Of a stretch of 64,000 nucleotides of DNA, positions 36,302-43,901 are shown piece after piece (within the stretch, counting starts at the first letter, position 1; every line of letters starts with the position of its first letter). Under the pieces are notes generated by a model, which was given only the letters and a program-made list of their open reading frames with translations, did not search any database and was not told where the DNA came from. The stretch is from Leeuwenhoekiella sp. Its GTDB lineage: Bacteria > Bacteroidota > Bacteroidia > Flavobacteriales > Flavobacteriaceae. The stretch is taken from NCBI GenBank assembly GCA_002708845.1, contig PAPI01000004.1:248001-312000 (forward strand), given 5' to 3'. A program made the translations under genes and the position numbers.

Positions 36302-37313
36302 TTCCATTGACTTATTTGCTGGAGCAGGAGGTCTGACAGTAGGGATGCATAAGGCTGGCTTTAAAACAAAAGCAGCGGTAGAAATAGAGCCTGCTGCAGT
36401 AAAGGCCTATCAAATGAATCATCCAGACTCAAAGGTTTTCCAAAATAATATTAAGAATATTGATATTAGTGAAATCAAGAAAATACTTGGTGATCAGCAA
36501 TTACACCTGTTAGCGGGGTGCCCACCTTGTCAGGGCTTTTCATCCATTCGAAGACTAAATAAAAGGCAAAGTGTACGTGACGACAGAAACAGCCTTGTCT
36601 TAGAATATTTAAGATTTGTAAAAGAATTGAAACCGTTAACAATAATGATGGAAAATGTACCTGGGCTAATTAACTACTATCTGTTTAAAAATGTCGTAAA
36701 GGAGCTTAAAGAGATAGGCTACAATCCTAAAGTTGAAATAGTCAATGTAAAGGATTACGGTGTACCTCAAAGGCGTAAAAGATTAGTCATGGTAGGCTCT
36801 TTATTAGGGAATGTGGAGGTTTCAAAAGTTAATGTTCCAAAAGTTACTGTGCGTGAGGCGATAGGAAGTTTGAAAAGTATAGAAGAGACTTCCGATCCAA
36901 CACATAAAATCGTAGCAAATCACACTCCGAGAATTCTAGAAATGATCAATAAAATCCCTAAAAATGGGGGTAGTAGAAAAGATCTGCCAGACAAATACAT
37001 TCTTAAATGTCACAAAAAGGAAAATGTTGGCTTTAATGACGTTTATGGTAGGTTGAAATGGGATGATTATTCTTCAACCATTACTGGTGGTTGCTTAAAT
37101 CCGTCTAAAGGTCGATTTTTACACCCCGAAGAAGATAGATGTATTACAGCTAGAGAGGCAGCATTAATACAAACATTTCCAGTAGATTATAAATTTCCAG
37201 AAGATGTTAATAAAACCGCTCTTGCTCTTTTAATTGGAAACGCCTTACCTCCTGAATTTAGTTACTATCAATCCTTAAATATTAGAAATCATATAATTGA
37301 GCATTTGAGTTAA
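36282..37313 (+). CDS. C5-cytosine DNA methyltransferase
   Basis: A 343-aa enzyme that methylates cytosine at C5 in a specific DNA sequence. The motifs are in canonical order: I DLFAGAGGLTVG (residues 10-21), IV GCPPCQGFS with nucleophile Cys83, VI MMENVPGL with Glu124, VIII QRRKR, X LIGNALPP. The target-recognition region (about 190-290) is short. The ATG at 36282 is preferred; an upstream in-frame ATG lies deep in the previous gene. No dedicated restriction endonuclease is adjacent. Its stop overlaps, tail to tail, the stop of the CDP-alcohol phosphatidyltransferase gene by 4 bp. Confidence 0.95.
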   Translation: MKTLQLNSIDLFAGAGGLTVGMHKAGFKTKAAVEIEPAAVKAYQMNHPDSKVFQNNIKNIDISEIKKILGDQQLHLLAGCPPCQGFSSIRRLNKRQSVRDDRNSLVLEYLRFVKELKPLTIMMENVPGLINYYLFKNVVKELKEIGYNPKVEIVNVKDYGVPQRRKRLVMVGSLLGNVEVSKVNVPKVTVREAIGSLKSIEETSDPTHKIVANHTPRILEMINKIPKNGGSRKDLPDKYILKCHKKENVGFNDVYGRLKWDDYSSTITGGCLNPSKGRFLHPEEDRCITAREAALIQTFPVDYKFPEDVNKTALALLIGNALPPEFSYYQSLNIRNHIIEHLS

Positions 37314-38089
37314 TATAATTCTAAGGATTTAATCACCTTCCTCAACCCAATAAAAACCGGAATCAACACCGTCATTCCGAGTAACACCGGAATGATAAAG
37401 TCCTCCAATCCCGTTGCCAGTAAAATACTTATAAGCAAGAGCTGAAATCCCAGTCCAAATACAGAGACCAAGGTCATAAACCAGCCCGGTAGGTGGTCAA
37501 TCTTTACAGCGTTGGGGTCCAGGCGGTAAATGATTTTATCAAAACTGCTGTAGAGCAGCGTGTACAGGAAGTACATCGCATTTACGGTAATCTGGCTTTC
37601 ACCGGCAAGCGCCAGCGGCCTGGTGTTTTCAAAGATTCGGCTGGTAGTATCACCGTTGTGACGGTTGCGTAGAATTACGTAGTAATAATTATACAATGTT
37701 CCTTGTAGTTGTAGGCCAATAAAAGCCAGAAAAGCGAGCCATAAAGCCGTTTCTGTTGAAAGTGCTATTACTGTAAGAATGATAAAATTTAGAATGATAT
37801 CTGCTACGGAGTCGTAATACCTGCCGGTATACGAAGGCGTATTTTTAAGACGTGCGAGTTCGCCATCTGCAGCATCTATAACCGACTTGAGTATGAGCAG
37901 CAGCGCTGCGCTTTTATAATGTCCGTAGCCAATACAGGTAACAGCCAGCAAACCGGCAACAATAAAGGCTGTTGTAAGGTGAATCGGTGTACAGGAGGTA
38001 TTTTTAAATCGCGACGCAATTGATCTTCCTGCGGTTCTTCCATAATCGGAAAGATCTGTAAATGCATATTGTGGTGGGAGTTTAGACAT
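37310..38089 (-). CDS. CDP-alcohol phosphatidyltransferase family protein
   Basis: A 259-aa membrane enzyme. The family motif D-x2-DG-x2-AR-x8-G-x3-D-x3-D is complete in DAADGELARLKNTPSYTG followed by RYYDSVAD. The enzyme joins an alcohol head group to a CDP-activated lipid (or the reverse) in phospholipid synthesis; the head group cannot be told. It ends within the methyltransferase stop region and starts 4 bp after the DUF4375 gene. Confidence 0.92.
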   Translation of the reverse strand: MSKLPPQYAFTDLSDYGRTAGRSIASRFKNTSCTPIHLTTAFIVAGLLAVTCIGYGHYKSAALLLILKSVIDAADGELARLKNTPSYTGRYYDSVADIILNFIILTVIALSTETALWLAFLAFIGLQLQGTLYNYYYVILRNRHNGDTTSRIFENTRPLALAGESQITVNAMYFLYTLLYSSFDKIIYRLDPNAVKIDHLPGWFMTLVSVFGLGFQLLLISILLATGLEDFIIPVLLGMTVLIPVFIGLRKVIKSLELY

Positions 38090-38093
38090 CGCG

Positions 38094-38570
38094 TTACAGA
38101 TTAGAGGAAGGGATAAACTGTTTCTGATTTTCCCGGATGTAGGACGCCAATAAATCGGCTACCGGCTCTCCACTTTCAAACATTTGGGTAAATAGATTTT
38201 TCCAGTGTTTGTGAGTGCTTTCGTGCATACCTTTGATGATTGCAAGGCGTTCAGCCTTATTTTTAGGCACATTTTTATGCGGAAAAACATCAACAGCCTG
38301 TTCCAGCAGGCGAACGGTTTTATAAGCTTTGATCTTGGAATAGGCCTCAATAATCTCGTGTGTAAATTGCCCGGAATTCACAAAAAAGGACTCTAAACTT
38401 CCGGTATGTAAGGCAGCTTCAAAGACATCGAGATAGATAAAAGTTTGTTCTGCCGGGTTGAGATGTTCAAACTGATCGCGTTGTTTGATTTTTGGAGTGA
38501 TGATTTCGCCAACGGCCAGAATAAGCGCCTGATTGTCCTCAAGCGAAAAAACAGAATCGGGATTATGCAT
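38094..38570 (-). CDS. DUF4375 (DMP19-like) protein
   Basis: A 158-aa soluble protein. The central part, LNPAEQTFIYLDVFEAALHTG then SLESFFVNSGQFTHEIIEAY and SKIKAYKTVRLLEQAVDVF, follows the DMP19/DUF4375 pattern of immunity-like helical proteins. In most Bacteroidota it is a conserved gene of unknown role. It is 4 bp from the CDP-alcohol phosphatidyltransferase gene, so the two are probably co-transcribed. Confidence 0.72.
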   Translation of the reverse strand: MHNPDSVFSLEDNQALILAVGEIITPKIKQRDQFEHLNPAEQTFIYLDVFEAALHTGSLESFFVNSGQFTHEIIEAYSKIKAYKTVRLLEQAVDVFPHKNVPKNKAERLAIIKGMHESTHKHWKNLFTQMFESGEPVADLLASYIRENQKQFIPSSNL

Positions 38571-38664
38571 GCAAATAAGAACTAAACCTTTTTAACAAGG
38601 TTTTCTGAGCGCCAAACAACACCGGTGCTCTTCTGCTGTAAAGATAGTCTATTTAGGACTTATT

Positions 38665-39012
38665 TTATTTTCGCTTCACCAGTGCAAAATAATCGCCTTC
38701 AAGCGGTAAATACCCCTGATCGTAGACGAAGTAATAAACGGTGCCGGCTTTAGTCGTGTAAATACTAGTAAATAAATTAAAATCAAAGCCTGCCATCACC
38801 AGCTTATCCTTAGTGGTTTTGGTTTTATCTTCGGGATTAAATTCTTGTAAAATACGGTAGTTTCTGCGCAACTGATTATTGATATTACGCACAAGATTAC
38901 GTTGGTCACTGTTTAGTTTGTTATTCGCAGCATTGCGACAGGCGTCACTGCAGTATTTTTTGTCAGCGCGGCCAATAATTTTATCACCACATTCAGGACA
39001 GGTTTTGCTCAT
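38665..39012 (-). CDS. Small zinc-ribbon protein, unknown function
   Basis: A 115-aa protein. The N-terminus has a zinc ribbon, CPECGDKIIGRADKKYCSDAC, with four Cys in CxxC...CxxxC spacing. It continues with a basic helix (RNLVRNINNQLRRNYRIL) and a beta-rich end (VYYFVYDQGYLPLEGDYFALVKR). Conserved in Bacteroidota with unknown function; nucleic-acid binding is possible. Confidence 0.8.
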   Translation of the reverse strand: MSKTCPECGDKIIGRADKKYCSDACRNAANNKLNSDQRNLVRNINNQLRRNYRILQEFNPEDKTKTTKDKLVMAGFDFNLFTSIYTTKAGTVYYFVYDQGYLPLEGDYFALVKRK

Positions 39013-39045
39013 GTCTTATGAAATTCTTCCTAAAATAATGATTTT

Positions 39046-39573
39046 CTAGGATTTAAGCGCAATTTTGATATGTTCTAAATGATGCCTGCAGTGCCAGTCA
39101 TACATACCTATCGCTTCAGCAAGATTGAAGCGTTTGCCCTGTTCCGGATGTATGTATTCGTGGGCTAAATCATCACTGTGTAGCGAACGAAGCAGCACAG
39201 CCCAACGTGCGTGCAGACTTTCAAGTAAATCTATGGAGACTTGAGCATGAACTGAAATCACATCTGGCATGACTGCCCAGCGATCTTCGTGGTAGGGTTT
39301 GATTGTAGGGGGTTCTTCGGTTAGGGCGAGTTTAAAACGAATGAAGGCATTCATGTGGCTGTCTGCGCAATGGTGCACGAGTTGCAAAATGGTCCACCCC
39401 TCAGGGCGGTAAGTTTTGGACCAGGTTTCTTCAGAGGCTGTGGCTAGTAGTTCGCGTAACTGATCAGGAAAATTTTGCAGGGTCTTTATCCAGCCCATAA
39501 GGTGCGAAGCGGTAATCACTTCGGGTTTTTGAAAGTTGCCAATGGGGTATTTTAAGTGTTCAATTTCAGACAT
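39046..39573 (-). CDS. DinB/YfiT-family metal-dependent thiol transferase
   Basis: A 175-aa four-helix protein of the DinB superfamily, YfiT (BstA) branch. The metal triad is provided by LVHHCADSHMN and WHCRHHLEHI. YfiT-type proteins transfer thiol cofactors such as bacillithiol to electrophiles, and bacillithiol pathways occur in Flavobacteriaceae. Biochemical activity here is inferred from the family. Confidence 0.88.
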   Translation of the reverse strand: MSEIEHLKYPIGNFQKPEVITASHLMGWIKTLQNFPDQLRELLATASEETWSKTYRPEGWTILQLVHHCADSHMNAFIRFKLALTEEPPTIKPYHEDRWAVMPDVISVHAQVSIDLLESLHARWAVLLRSLHSDDLAHEYIHPEQGKRFNLAEAIGMYDWHCRHHLEHIKIALKS

Positions 39574-39631
39574 CGTTTACATCATTAAATAGTCTGAAAT
39601 TAACCATTTTTATGGCGGTATCCCGTTTCTC

Positions 39632-41017
39632 TCAACTTAATTTTTTCGCGAATGCGATAAAATAATCCAGATCGTATTTAGTGGTTGCGATGCCTACCGA
39701 AATGCGTATGGCACCGCGCATTTTTTGTAGTGCGTTGATGATCTCGCGATAGCCGCCGTGCAAATTACTGCTGAAGAATTCGCCCAATTCTTCAGAAGAC
39801 AAGTCGTTATTAATCTCGTCGATACCCGGATTGCAAAAACAACCGGTACGCAACGAAATATTGCAGGCATTGGCTTTTTGCTCTACCTCTTCAAAGGGTA
39901 GCGTACGTCCGCGTTCATCGTAAAAATTCATGATCAGGGTGCCGCCGGTTTGTTTGCGATCTGCAGGGCCAAAAATGCGCACTTTAGGGCTACCATCGCA
40001 GTGTTTTAAAGCGTTTAGATTTTCAAATAGATAACGTGTAAGGGAGTTGACCCGGGTATTGATGCGTTCTATTCCGATGCTGTCAATATGATCGAGGCCT
40101 ATTTTAAGTGCCGGAATATCCAAATAATTTAAGGTTCCGTTTTCAAAGCGCTCATGATTACCCGCTAAAAAATGATGGGGTGACTTTACACTGGCAAGCG
40201 TTACCGTACCACCAGCAAACCAGGGTTTACAAAGCTTATTGAACTTAGATTTTTTTACTAAAAGGCAACCCAAACCTGTAGGGTAACCGAAAATTTTATA
40301 AAATGAGATGGAAACAAAATCGGGTTGTACCTCTTGTAAATCAAGCCTGGAGCTGGGGACGAAAGCTGCTGCGTCGAGCAAGACATCCCAGCCTTTTTGC
40401 TGTGCTTTTGACACCCAGGCCAAATCATGCTGTACGCCTGAAACGTTGGACTGAGCCGGGTAAGCAAAAAGTCGGTTAGAACCGGTATAAGGTATAGACA
40501 GTGCCTCTTCCAAAAATTCATTTTCTACACGTAAATCTTCAATTTGCATCGGTACATAGCGGTAATTGCCACCTTTACTTTTGCAGTATTCCCGAATTCC
40601 GTTAACTGAGTTGTGATTGTCTGCAAACAATAAATATTCAGAACCCGGCTGAAACGGATAACATTCTCCCACAATTTTGAGTGCGCCAGAAGCATTTTGG
40701 GTAAAAATGCAATGATAATCTTTGGCGTTAAAATAATCAAGAACCCGCTGGCGAGCGCCTTCAACTAGTTGTGTGGCGTGCATCGATGTAGGATTGGTAG
40801 AATGCGGATTGCCAAAGGTGTGCTCTTTGAGGATTTTATGATGTGCATCAAGCTGACTTGCCGCGTATAAGTTGCCGCCGGTATAGTCAAGATATATATG
40901 CTTGTGATGGTCAAGACGGCTGTATTCGGTTTTGCGTAGGCTGTTGAAAAAGGATTCGTCAAGAAGTTTAGCCGTTCGTTGTCTGGTAGATTTTCGTTTA
41001 AATAGAGAGGCAAGCAT
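39632..41017 (-). CDS. PLP-dependent aminotransferase class V, Moco-sulfurase-like
   Basis: A 461-aa protein of the cysteine-desulfurase fold type I. The PLP lysine is in SISFYKIFGYPTG, and a conserved Cys lies in RTGCFCNPG. The sequence resembles the aminotransferase half of molybdenum-cofactor sulfurase (MOCOS) rather than IscS, for example TGGNLYAASQ and GGTVTLAS. It has no MOSC domain. It may mobilise sulfur from cysteine; the acceptor is not known. The last codons contain a degenerate copy (ATTCGCGAAAA) of the 14-bp palindrome seen elsewhere. Confidence 0.85.
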   Translation of the reverse strand: MLASLFKRKSTRQRTAKLLDESFFNSLRKTEYSRLDHHKHIYLDYTGGNLYAASQLDAHHKILKEHTFGNPHSTNPTSMHATQLVEGARQRVLDYFNAKDYHCIFTQNASGALKIVGECYPFQPGSEYLLFADNHNSVNGIREYCKSKGGNYRYVPMQIEDLRVENEFLEEALSIPYTGSNRLFAYPAQSNVSGVQHDLAWVSKAQQKGWDVLLDAAAFVPSSRLDLQEVQPDFVSISFYKIFGYPTGLGCLLVKKSKFNKLCKPWFAGGTVTLASVKSPHHFLAGNHERFENGTLNYLDIPALKIGLDHIDSIGIERINTRVNSLTRYLFENLNALKHCDGSPKVRIFGPADRKQTGGTLIMNFYDERGRTLPFEEVEQKANACNISLRTGCFCNPGIDEINNDLSSEELGEFFSSNLHGGYREIINALQKMRGAIRISVGIATTKYDLDYFIAFAKKLS

Positions 41018-41197
41018 ACGTATTGATTTTGGAATTGTCGGTTAGTGGTGCCAAGTTGAAATTTATTTGAACTACAGTCAAGGGGTTATTTTCCCTTTTA
41101 ACAAAGGGGTTAAGGGATGCAAATGTGCCTTAAAACCCTTTTCAAATAACCTTATTATGCACAAGCGCTGCAATATGACAATTGCCGTATTCGTTGT

Positions 41198-41205
41198 GCC
41201 CGGGC
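41198..41205. repeat. Target-site duplication, left
   Basis: GCCCGGGC, identical to the 8 bp at 43700-43707 on the other side of the element. Confidence 0.9.
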
Positions 41206-41232
41206 GGTAACTATATACAATTCTACACCAAA
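41206..41232 (+). repeat. Left terminal inverted repeat
   Basis: Begins GGTAACTATATACAA and ends CTACACCAAA. It pairs with 43673-43699 with five mismatches. Confidence 0.88.
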
Positions 41233-41260
41233 TTAATTAGTTTTTAGTGTAATTAAGTTC

Positions 41261-41268
41261 TATATTTG
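41261..41268 (+). promoter_or_regulatory. -7 element for the transposase gene
   Basis: TATATTTG, a perfect TAnnTTTG match 22 bp before the transposase ATG and just inside the left terminal repeat. Its last bases would otherwise be read as a TTG start; the promoter makes the ATG at 41290 the better start. Confidence 0.45.
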
Positions 41269-41289
41269 TCAAGCAAAACAGATAAAGCT

Positions 41290-42195
41290 ATGTTTAACAA
41301 AGAAGTAAGTTCGATTTTAGATTTAATTAAAGCCTTTCCAGACGAGCAGTCTTGTATTGATCATTTAGAGCTTCTTAGATGGAACGGTAACGTAGTTAGT
41401 CCGTTTGATCCTACTTCTAAAGTATATAACTGTAAAGGTAATCGCTACAAGTGTAAGAATACAGGTAAATACTTCAACGTTAAGACAAACACGCTTTTTG
41501 ACAATACTAAAATGGACTTGCAAAAATGGTTCTTAGCCATTTGGTTAGTCACTTCTCATAAAAAAGGTATTTCTTCACTACAATTAGGAAGAGACTTGGA
41601 TATAACTCAAAAGTCTGCATGGTTTATGCTACAAAGAATCCGTAATTGTTTTGGAATAAGCAACGATGATCAACTAGATAATGAAGTTGAAGCTGACGAA
41701 ACTTTCGTTGGTGGTAAAGACAAAAACAGACACGTAAATAAGAAGATCAAAAACGGTGGTTCTGAAAAAACTCCTGTTGTTGGTATGGTTGAAAGAGGTG
41801 GTAATGTAAAAGCCAAAGCCATCCCTAACACTACTTATCAAACATTATCTAAAGAACTTATATTGAATGTAAAATCAGGCGCGAAACTCTATACTGATGA
41901 ATATGTGTCTTACAAAGGTATGGGACGTGTTTATGACCACAAAGTTGTAAAGCATAGTTCACACCAGTACGTTAATGGTAGAGTACATACAAACACGATA
42001 GAGGGCTTTTGGTCTATTCTAAAACGTGGTATCTTTGGAATATACCATTTTACATCTAAAAAGCATTTACAGCTTTACGTTGATGAATTTGTATTTAGAT
42101 ACAATACTCGTAAGGGTTCAGAAAATACTAGATTTAATTTGTTACTTGCAAATACTGAAAGACGTTTAACTTATAAAGAATTAATTAATGACTAA
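41290..42195 (+). CDS. IS1595-family transposase
   Basis: A 301-aa transposase. The N-terminus has a degenerate zinc-ribbon-like segment (YNCKGNRYKCKNTGKYFNVK), then a helix-turn-helix (SSLQLGRDLDITQKSAWFML). The catalytic DDE-type core is VEADETFVGG (Asp136), LYTDEYVSY (Asp203) and HTNTIEGFWSILKRGI (Asn235/Glu238). The ATG at 41290 was chosen over a TTG at 41266 because the TTG lies in the -7 element. It overlaps the KilA-N gene by 8 bp. The frame is intact, so the element may be active. Confidence 0.93.
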   Translation: MFNKEVSSILDLIKAFPDEQSCIDHLELLRWNGNVVSPFDPTSKVYNCKGNRYKCKNTGKYFNVKTNTLFDNTKMDLQKWFLAIWLVTSHKKGISSLQLGRDLDITQKSAWFMLQRIRNCFGISNDDQLDNEVEADETFVGGKDKNRHVNKKIKNGGSEKTPVVGMVERGGNVKAKAIPNTTYQTLSKELILNVKSGAKLYTDEYVSYKGMGRVYDHKVVKHSSHQYVNGRVHTNTIEGFWSILKRGIFGIYHFTSKKHLQLYVDEFVFRYNTRKGSENTRFNLLLANTERRLTYKELIND

Positions 42196-43177
42196 AACTA
42201 AAAAATTGATTGTAGATGAATTGGAAATATCCTTAACTAAAGTTAAGGATGAAGATTACATTTGCTTGACAGATATGATTAAGGCTAAGGATGGTGATTT
42301 CTTTATAAGTGATTGGCTTAGAAACATTAACACGTTAGATTATTTAGCTGCTTGGGAAAACTTAAATAATCCCGATTTTAATTATGGCGAATTCGCCATA
42401 ATTAGAAGTGAGTCTGGGGGAAATAGCTATAAGATAAGTGTAAAAGAATGGGTTAGCAGAACTAATGCTATAGGTATAACCGCTAAGACAGGTAGATACG
42501 GAGGAACTTACGCAAATGTAGATATTGCTTTTAATTTCGGAATGTGGATTAGTCCAGAGTTTCAGCTTTATATTGTAACGGAATATAAAAGACTCAAAGA
42601 AATTGAGAGCAACCAATTAAACCTTGAATGGGATGTTAGGCGGTTAATGACAAAAATAAATTATGGGCTTCATACAGACGCAGTTCAAAAACATATCATA
42701 CCTAATAGTAAGATGTCTCAAAAGAATCAATGGATTGAATACGCAAATGAAGCAGATTTATTGAATGTAGCATTATATGGATATACAGCGAAAGAATGGA
42801 AACAATCAAATCCTGAACTTTCATTAAAAGGTAAAAATATGAGGGATTTTTCCAGTATTACCGATTTATTAATAATGAGTAATTTAGAATCTCTTAATGC
42901 TGAACTTATAAAAAATAAGTTAAGTAAAGAACAAAGGTTTCATTATTTAAAAAAACTAGCTCTTGAACAAAGGGATCAGTTCAATAAGGTGGACATGATA
43001 AAATCTATAAAAAGGAAAGATGAAACCACATATGTTGAAATAGGCAATTTAACACCAGAAGAAATAGAAGAAGAATCTAAAAAAGATATTCTAGAGGCTA
43101 ATAAGAGAAATTTATCAAATTTCAATCAAAAACTAAAAAAAGGATTAAACTATAACCCTAAGGAAGAGGATAATTAA
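42188..43177 (+). CDS. KilA-N domain protein, passenger gene of the IS element
   Basis: A 329-aa protein. The KilA-N DNA-binding domain covers about residues 15-135 (YICLTDMIKAKDGDFFISDWL to ANVDIAFNFGMWISPEFQLY), as in phage antirepressors. The rest is helical and charged (LLNVALYGYTAKEWKQSNPEL, then a Lys/Glu-rich tail). It starts inside the transposase 3' end and is within the terminal repeats, so it travels with the element. It may control transposition or the small opposite gene; no prophage genes are near. A+T-rich. Confidence 0.88.
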   Translation: MTKTKKLIVDELEISLTKVKDEDYICLTDMIKAKDGDFFISDWLRNINTLDYLAAWENLNNPDFNYGEFAIIRSESGGNSYKISVKEWVSRTNAIGITAKTGRYGGTYANVDIAFNFGMWISPEFQLYIVTEYKRLKEIESNQLNLEWDVRRLMTKINYGLHTDAVQKHIIPNSKMSQKNQWIEYANEADLLNVALYGYTAKEWKQSNPELSLKGKNMRDFSSITDLLIMSNLESLNAELIKNKLSKEQRFHYLKKLALEQRDQFNKVDMIKSIKRKDETTYVEIGNLTPEEIEEESKKDILEANKRNLSNFNQKLKKGLNYNPKEEDN

Positions 43178-43338
43178 CCAGGGATATTGTCGTACTGATC
43201 TGAGTAACCTAAAACAGTATCTATTTTTCGAAGTTCATTTTCAATACCGTCTAATCTCTTATTCACACTTCTAAAACCAGATTGCATTTCAGACCTTAAT
43301 TCCGAAATTGCTTGTAAAACTTCTTTGTTATCAGACAT
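43174..43338 (-). CDS. Small coiled-coil protein inside the IS element
   Basis: A 54-aa protein from the ATG at 43338. It is a heptad-like helix, EVLQAISELRSEMQSGFRSVNKRLDGIENELRKID, followed by a short tail. It runs opposite to the KilA-N gene and overlaps its end by 4 bp. It has its own promoter candidate with a 20-bp palindrome. Small size, coiled coil and operator suggest a regulator or antitoxin-like partner; no family recognised. Confidence 0.55.
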   Translation of the reverse strand: MSDNKEVLQAISELRSEMQSGFRSVNKRLDGIENELRKIDTVLGYSDQYDNIPG

Positions 43339-43353
43339 AGCTATTAAGTTTAG

Positions 43354-43373
43354 TGTGGTATATATATACCACA
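43354..43373. promoter_or_regulatory. 20-bp perfect palindrome, operator candidate
   Basis: TGTGGTATATATATACCACA lies between the small coiled-coil gene (ATG at 43338, minus strand) and its -7 element at 43372-43379. Any bound protein would cover the transcription start. Confidence 0.65.
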
Positions 43374-43379
43374 AATTTA
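43372..43379 (-). promoter_or_regulatory. -7 element for the small minus-strand gene
   Basis: TAAATTTG on the minus strand, a TAnnTTTG match about 35 bp upstream of the ATG and touching the palindrome. Confidence 0.4.
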
Positions 43380-43672
43380 TGATGTATAATTGACTTGTCA
43401 ACAAATGGCATTTAATTTAGACCTTATTGAAATAGGTTTTTTTATAGAATTTATTTATAGTTTTTATTTAAGCATCGGTTTTGACCGTTTAGTCAGGGTT
43501 AAGCCTTCTCTTGAAAGCGAGAAGGGCATTGACATTGCGCCAAGTTCTTTTCTATTGAAGGTTTTAATTTGACTGGTTAACAGTCCGCAAGAGCGCACAT
43601 TAATTTAGCGATGTGAATTAAATGCTTCCGAAAAAAAATGCACAGTTCTATGTGCGAAATCAAACTTTACTT

Positions 43673-43699
43673 TTTAGTGTAAACTTATATATAGTTGCC
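43673..43699 (-). repeat. Right terminal inverted repeat
   Basis: Reads GGCAACTATATATAAGTTT on the minus strand, continuing ACACTAAA. It matches the left repeat at 22 of 27 positions. Confidence 0.88.
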
Positions 43700-43707
43700 G
43701 CCCGGGC
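43700..43707. repeat. Target-site duplication, right
   Basis: GCCCGGGC, identical to 41198-41205. Confidence 0.9.
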
Positions 43708-43901
43708 GGAAAATTATTCGTTTACAAATGCTTACAAACGACTATAAACGAAAGTAACTGTTTACTAACCGACTCTTTTTTGAGGTCTGTCTAATCTTTG
43801 CATGGTCAATCAGTTACAACAAATGATTTGTAATGAGGACAAATGAGATTTCCACCTGCGTGGAAAAAAAATATTAACTGTTTAACGTAAAAACAAAAAT
43901 C

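Larger units (their letters stand above)
41206..43699 (+). mobile_element. IS1595-like insertion sequence with passenger genes (2,494 bp)
   Basis: The element is bounded by imperfect 27-bp terminal inverted repeats (22 of 27 identical; both begin GG[T/C]AACTATATA) and an 8-bp direct target duplication GCCCGGGC, the duplication length known for the IS1595 family. Inside are a transposase, a KilA-N gene overlapping it by 8 bp, and a small minus-strand gene. It is inserted between two core genes without breaking either. The perfect duplication suggests recent insertion. Confidence 0.9.
43380..43901. other. Gene-free stretch: IS right end and ssb leader
   Basis: Within the element there is a hairpin CCTTCTC/GAGAAGG (43504-43525) and a smaller GCACA/TGTGC hairpin near 43641-43655. 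A 60-codon open frame here has no protein-like features. From 43708 the ssb leader is A+T-rich with repeated TTTAC/GTTTAC words. Confidence 0.5.

Noticed and set aside
32205-37313. Plain type II restriction-modification system
   Set aside because: No endonuclease motif (PD-(D/E)xK, HNH, GIY-YIG) could be found in the two partner proteins by eye.
43390-43572. 60-codon plus-strand open frame at the right end of the IS element
   Set aside because: It covers a hairpin, has unusual composition and no start context; the element is explained without it.
41206-43699. Prophage remnant, suggested by the KilA-N gene
   Set aside because: No other phage gene is present, and terminal repeats plus target duplication enclose the gene together with a transposase.
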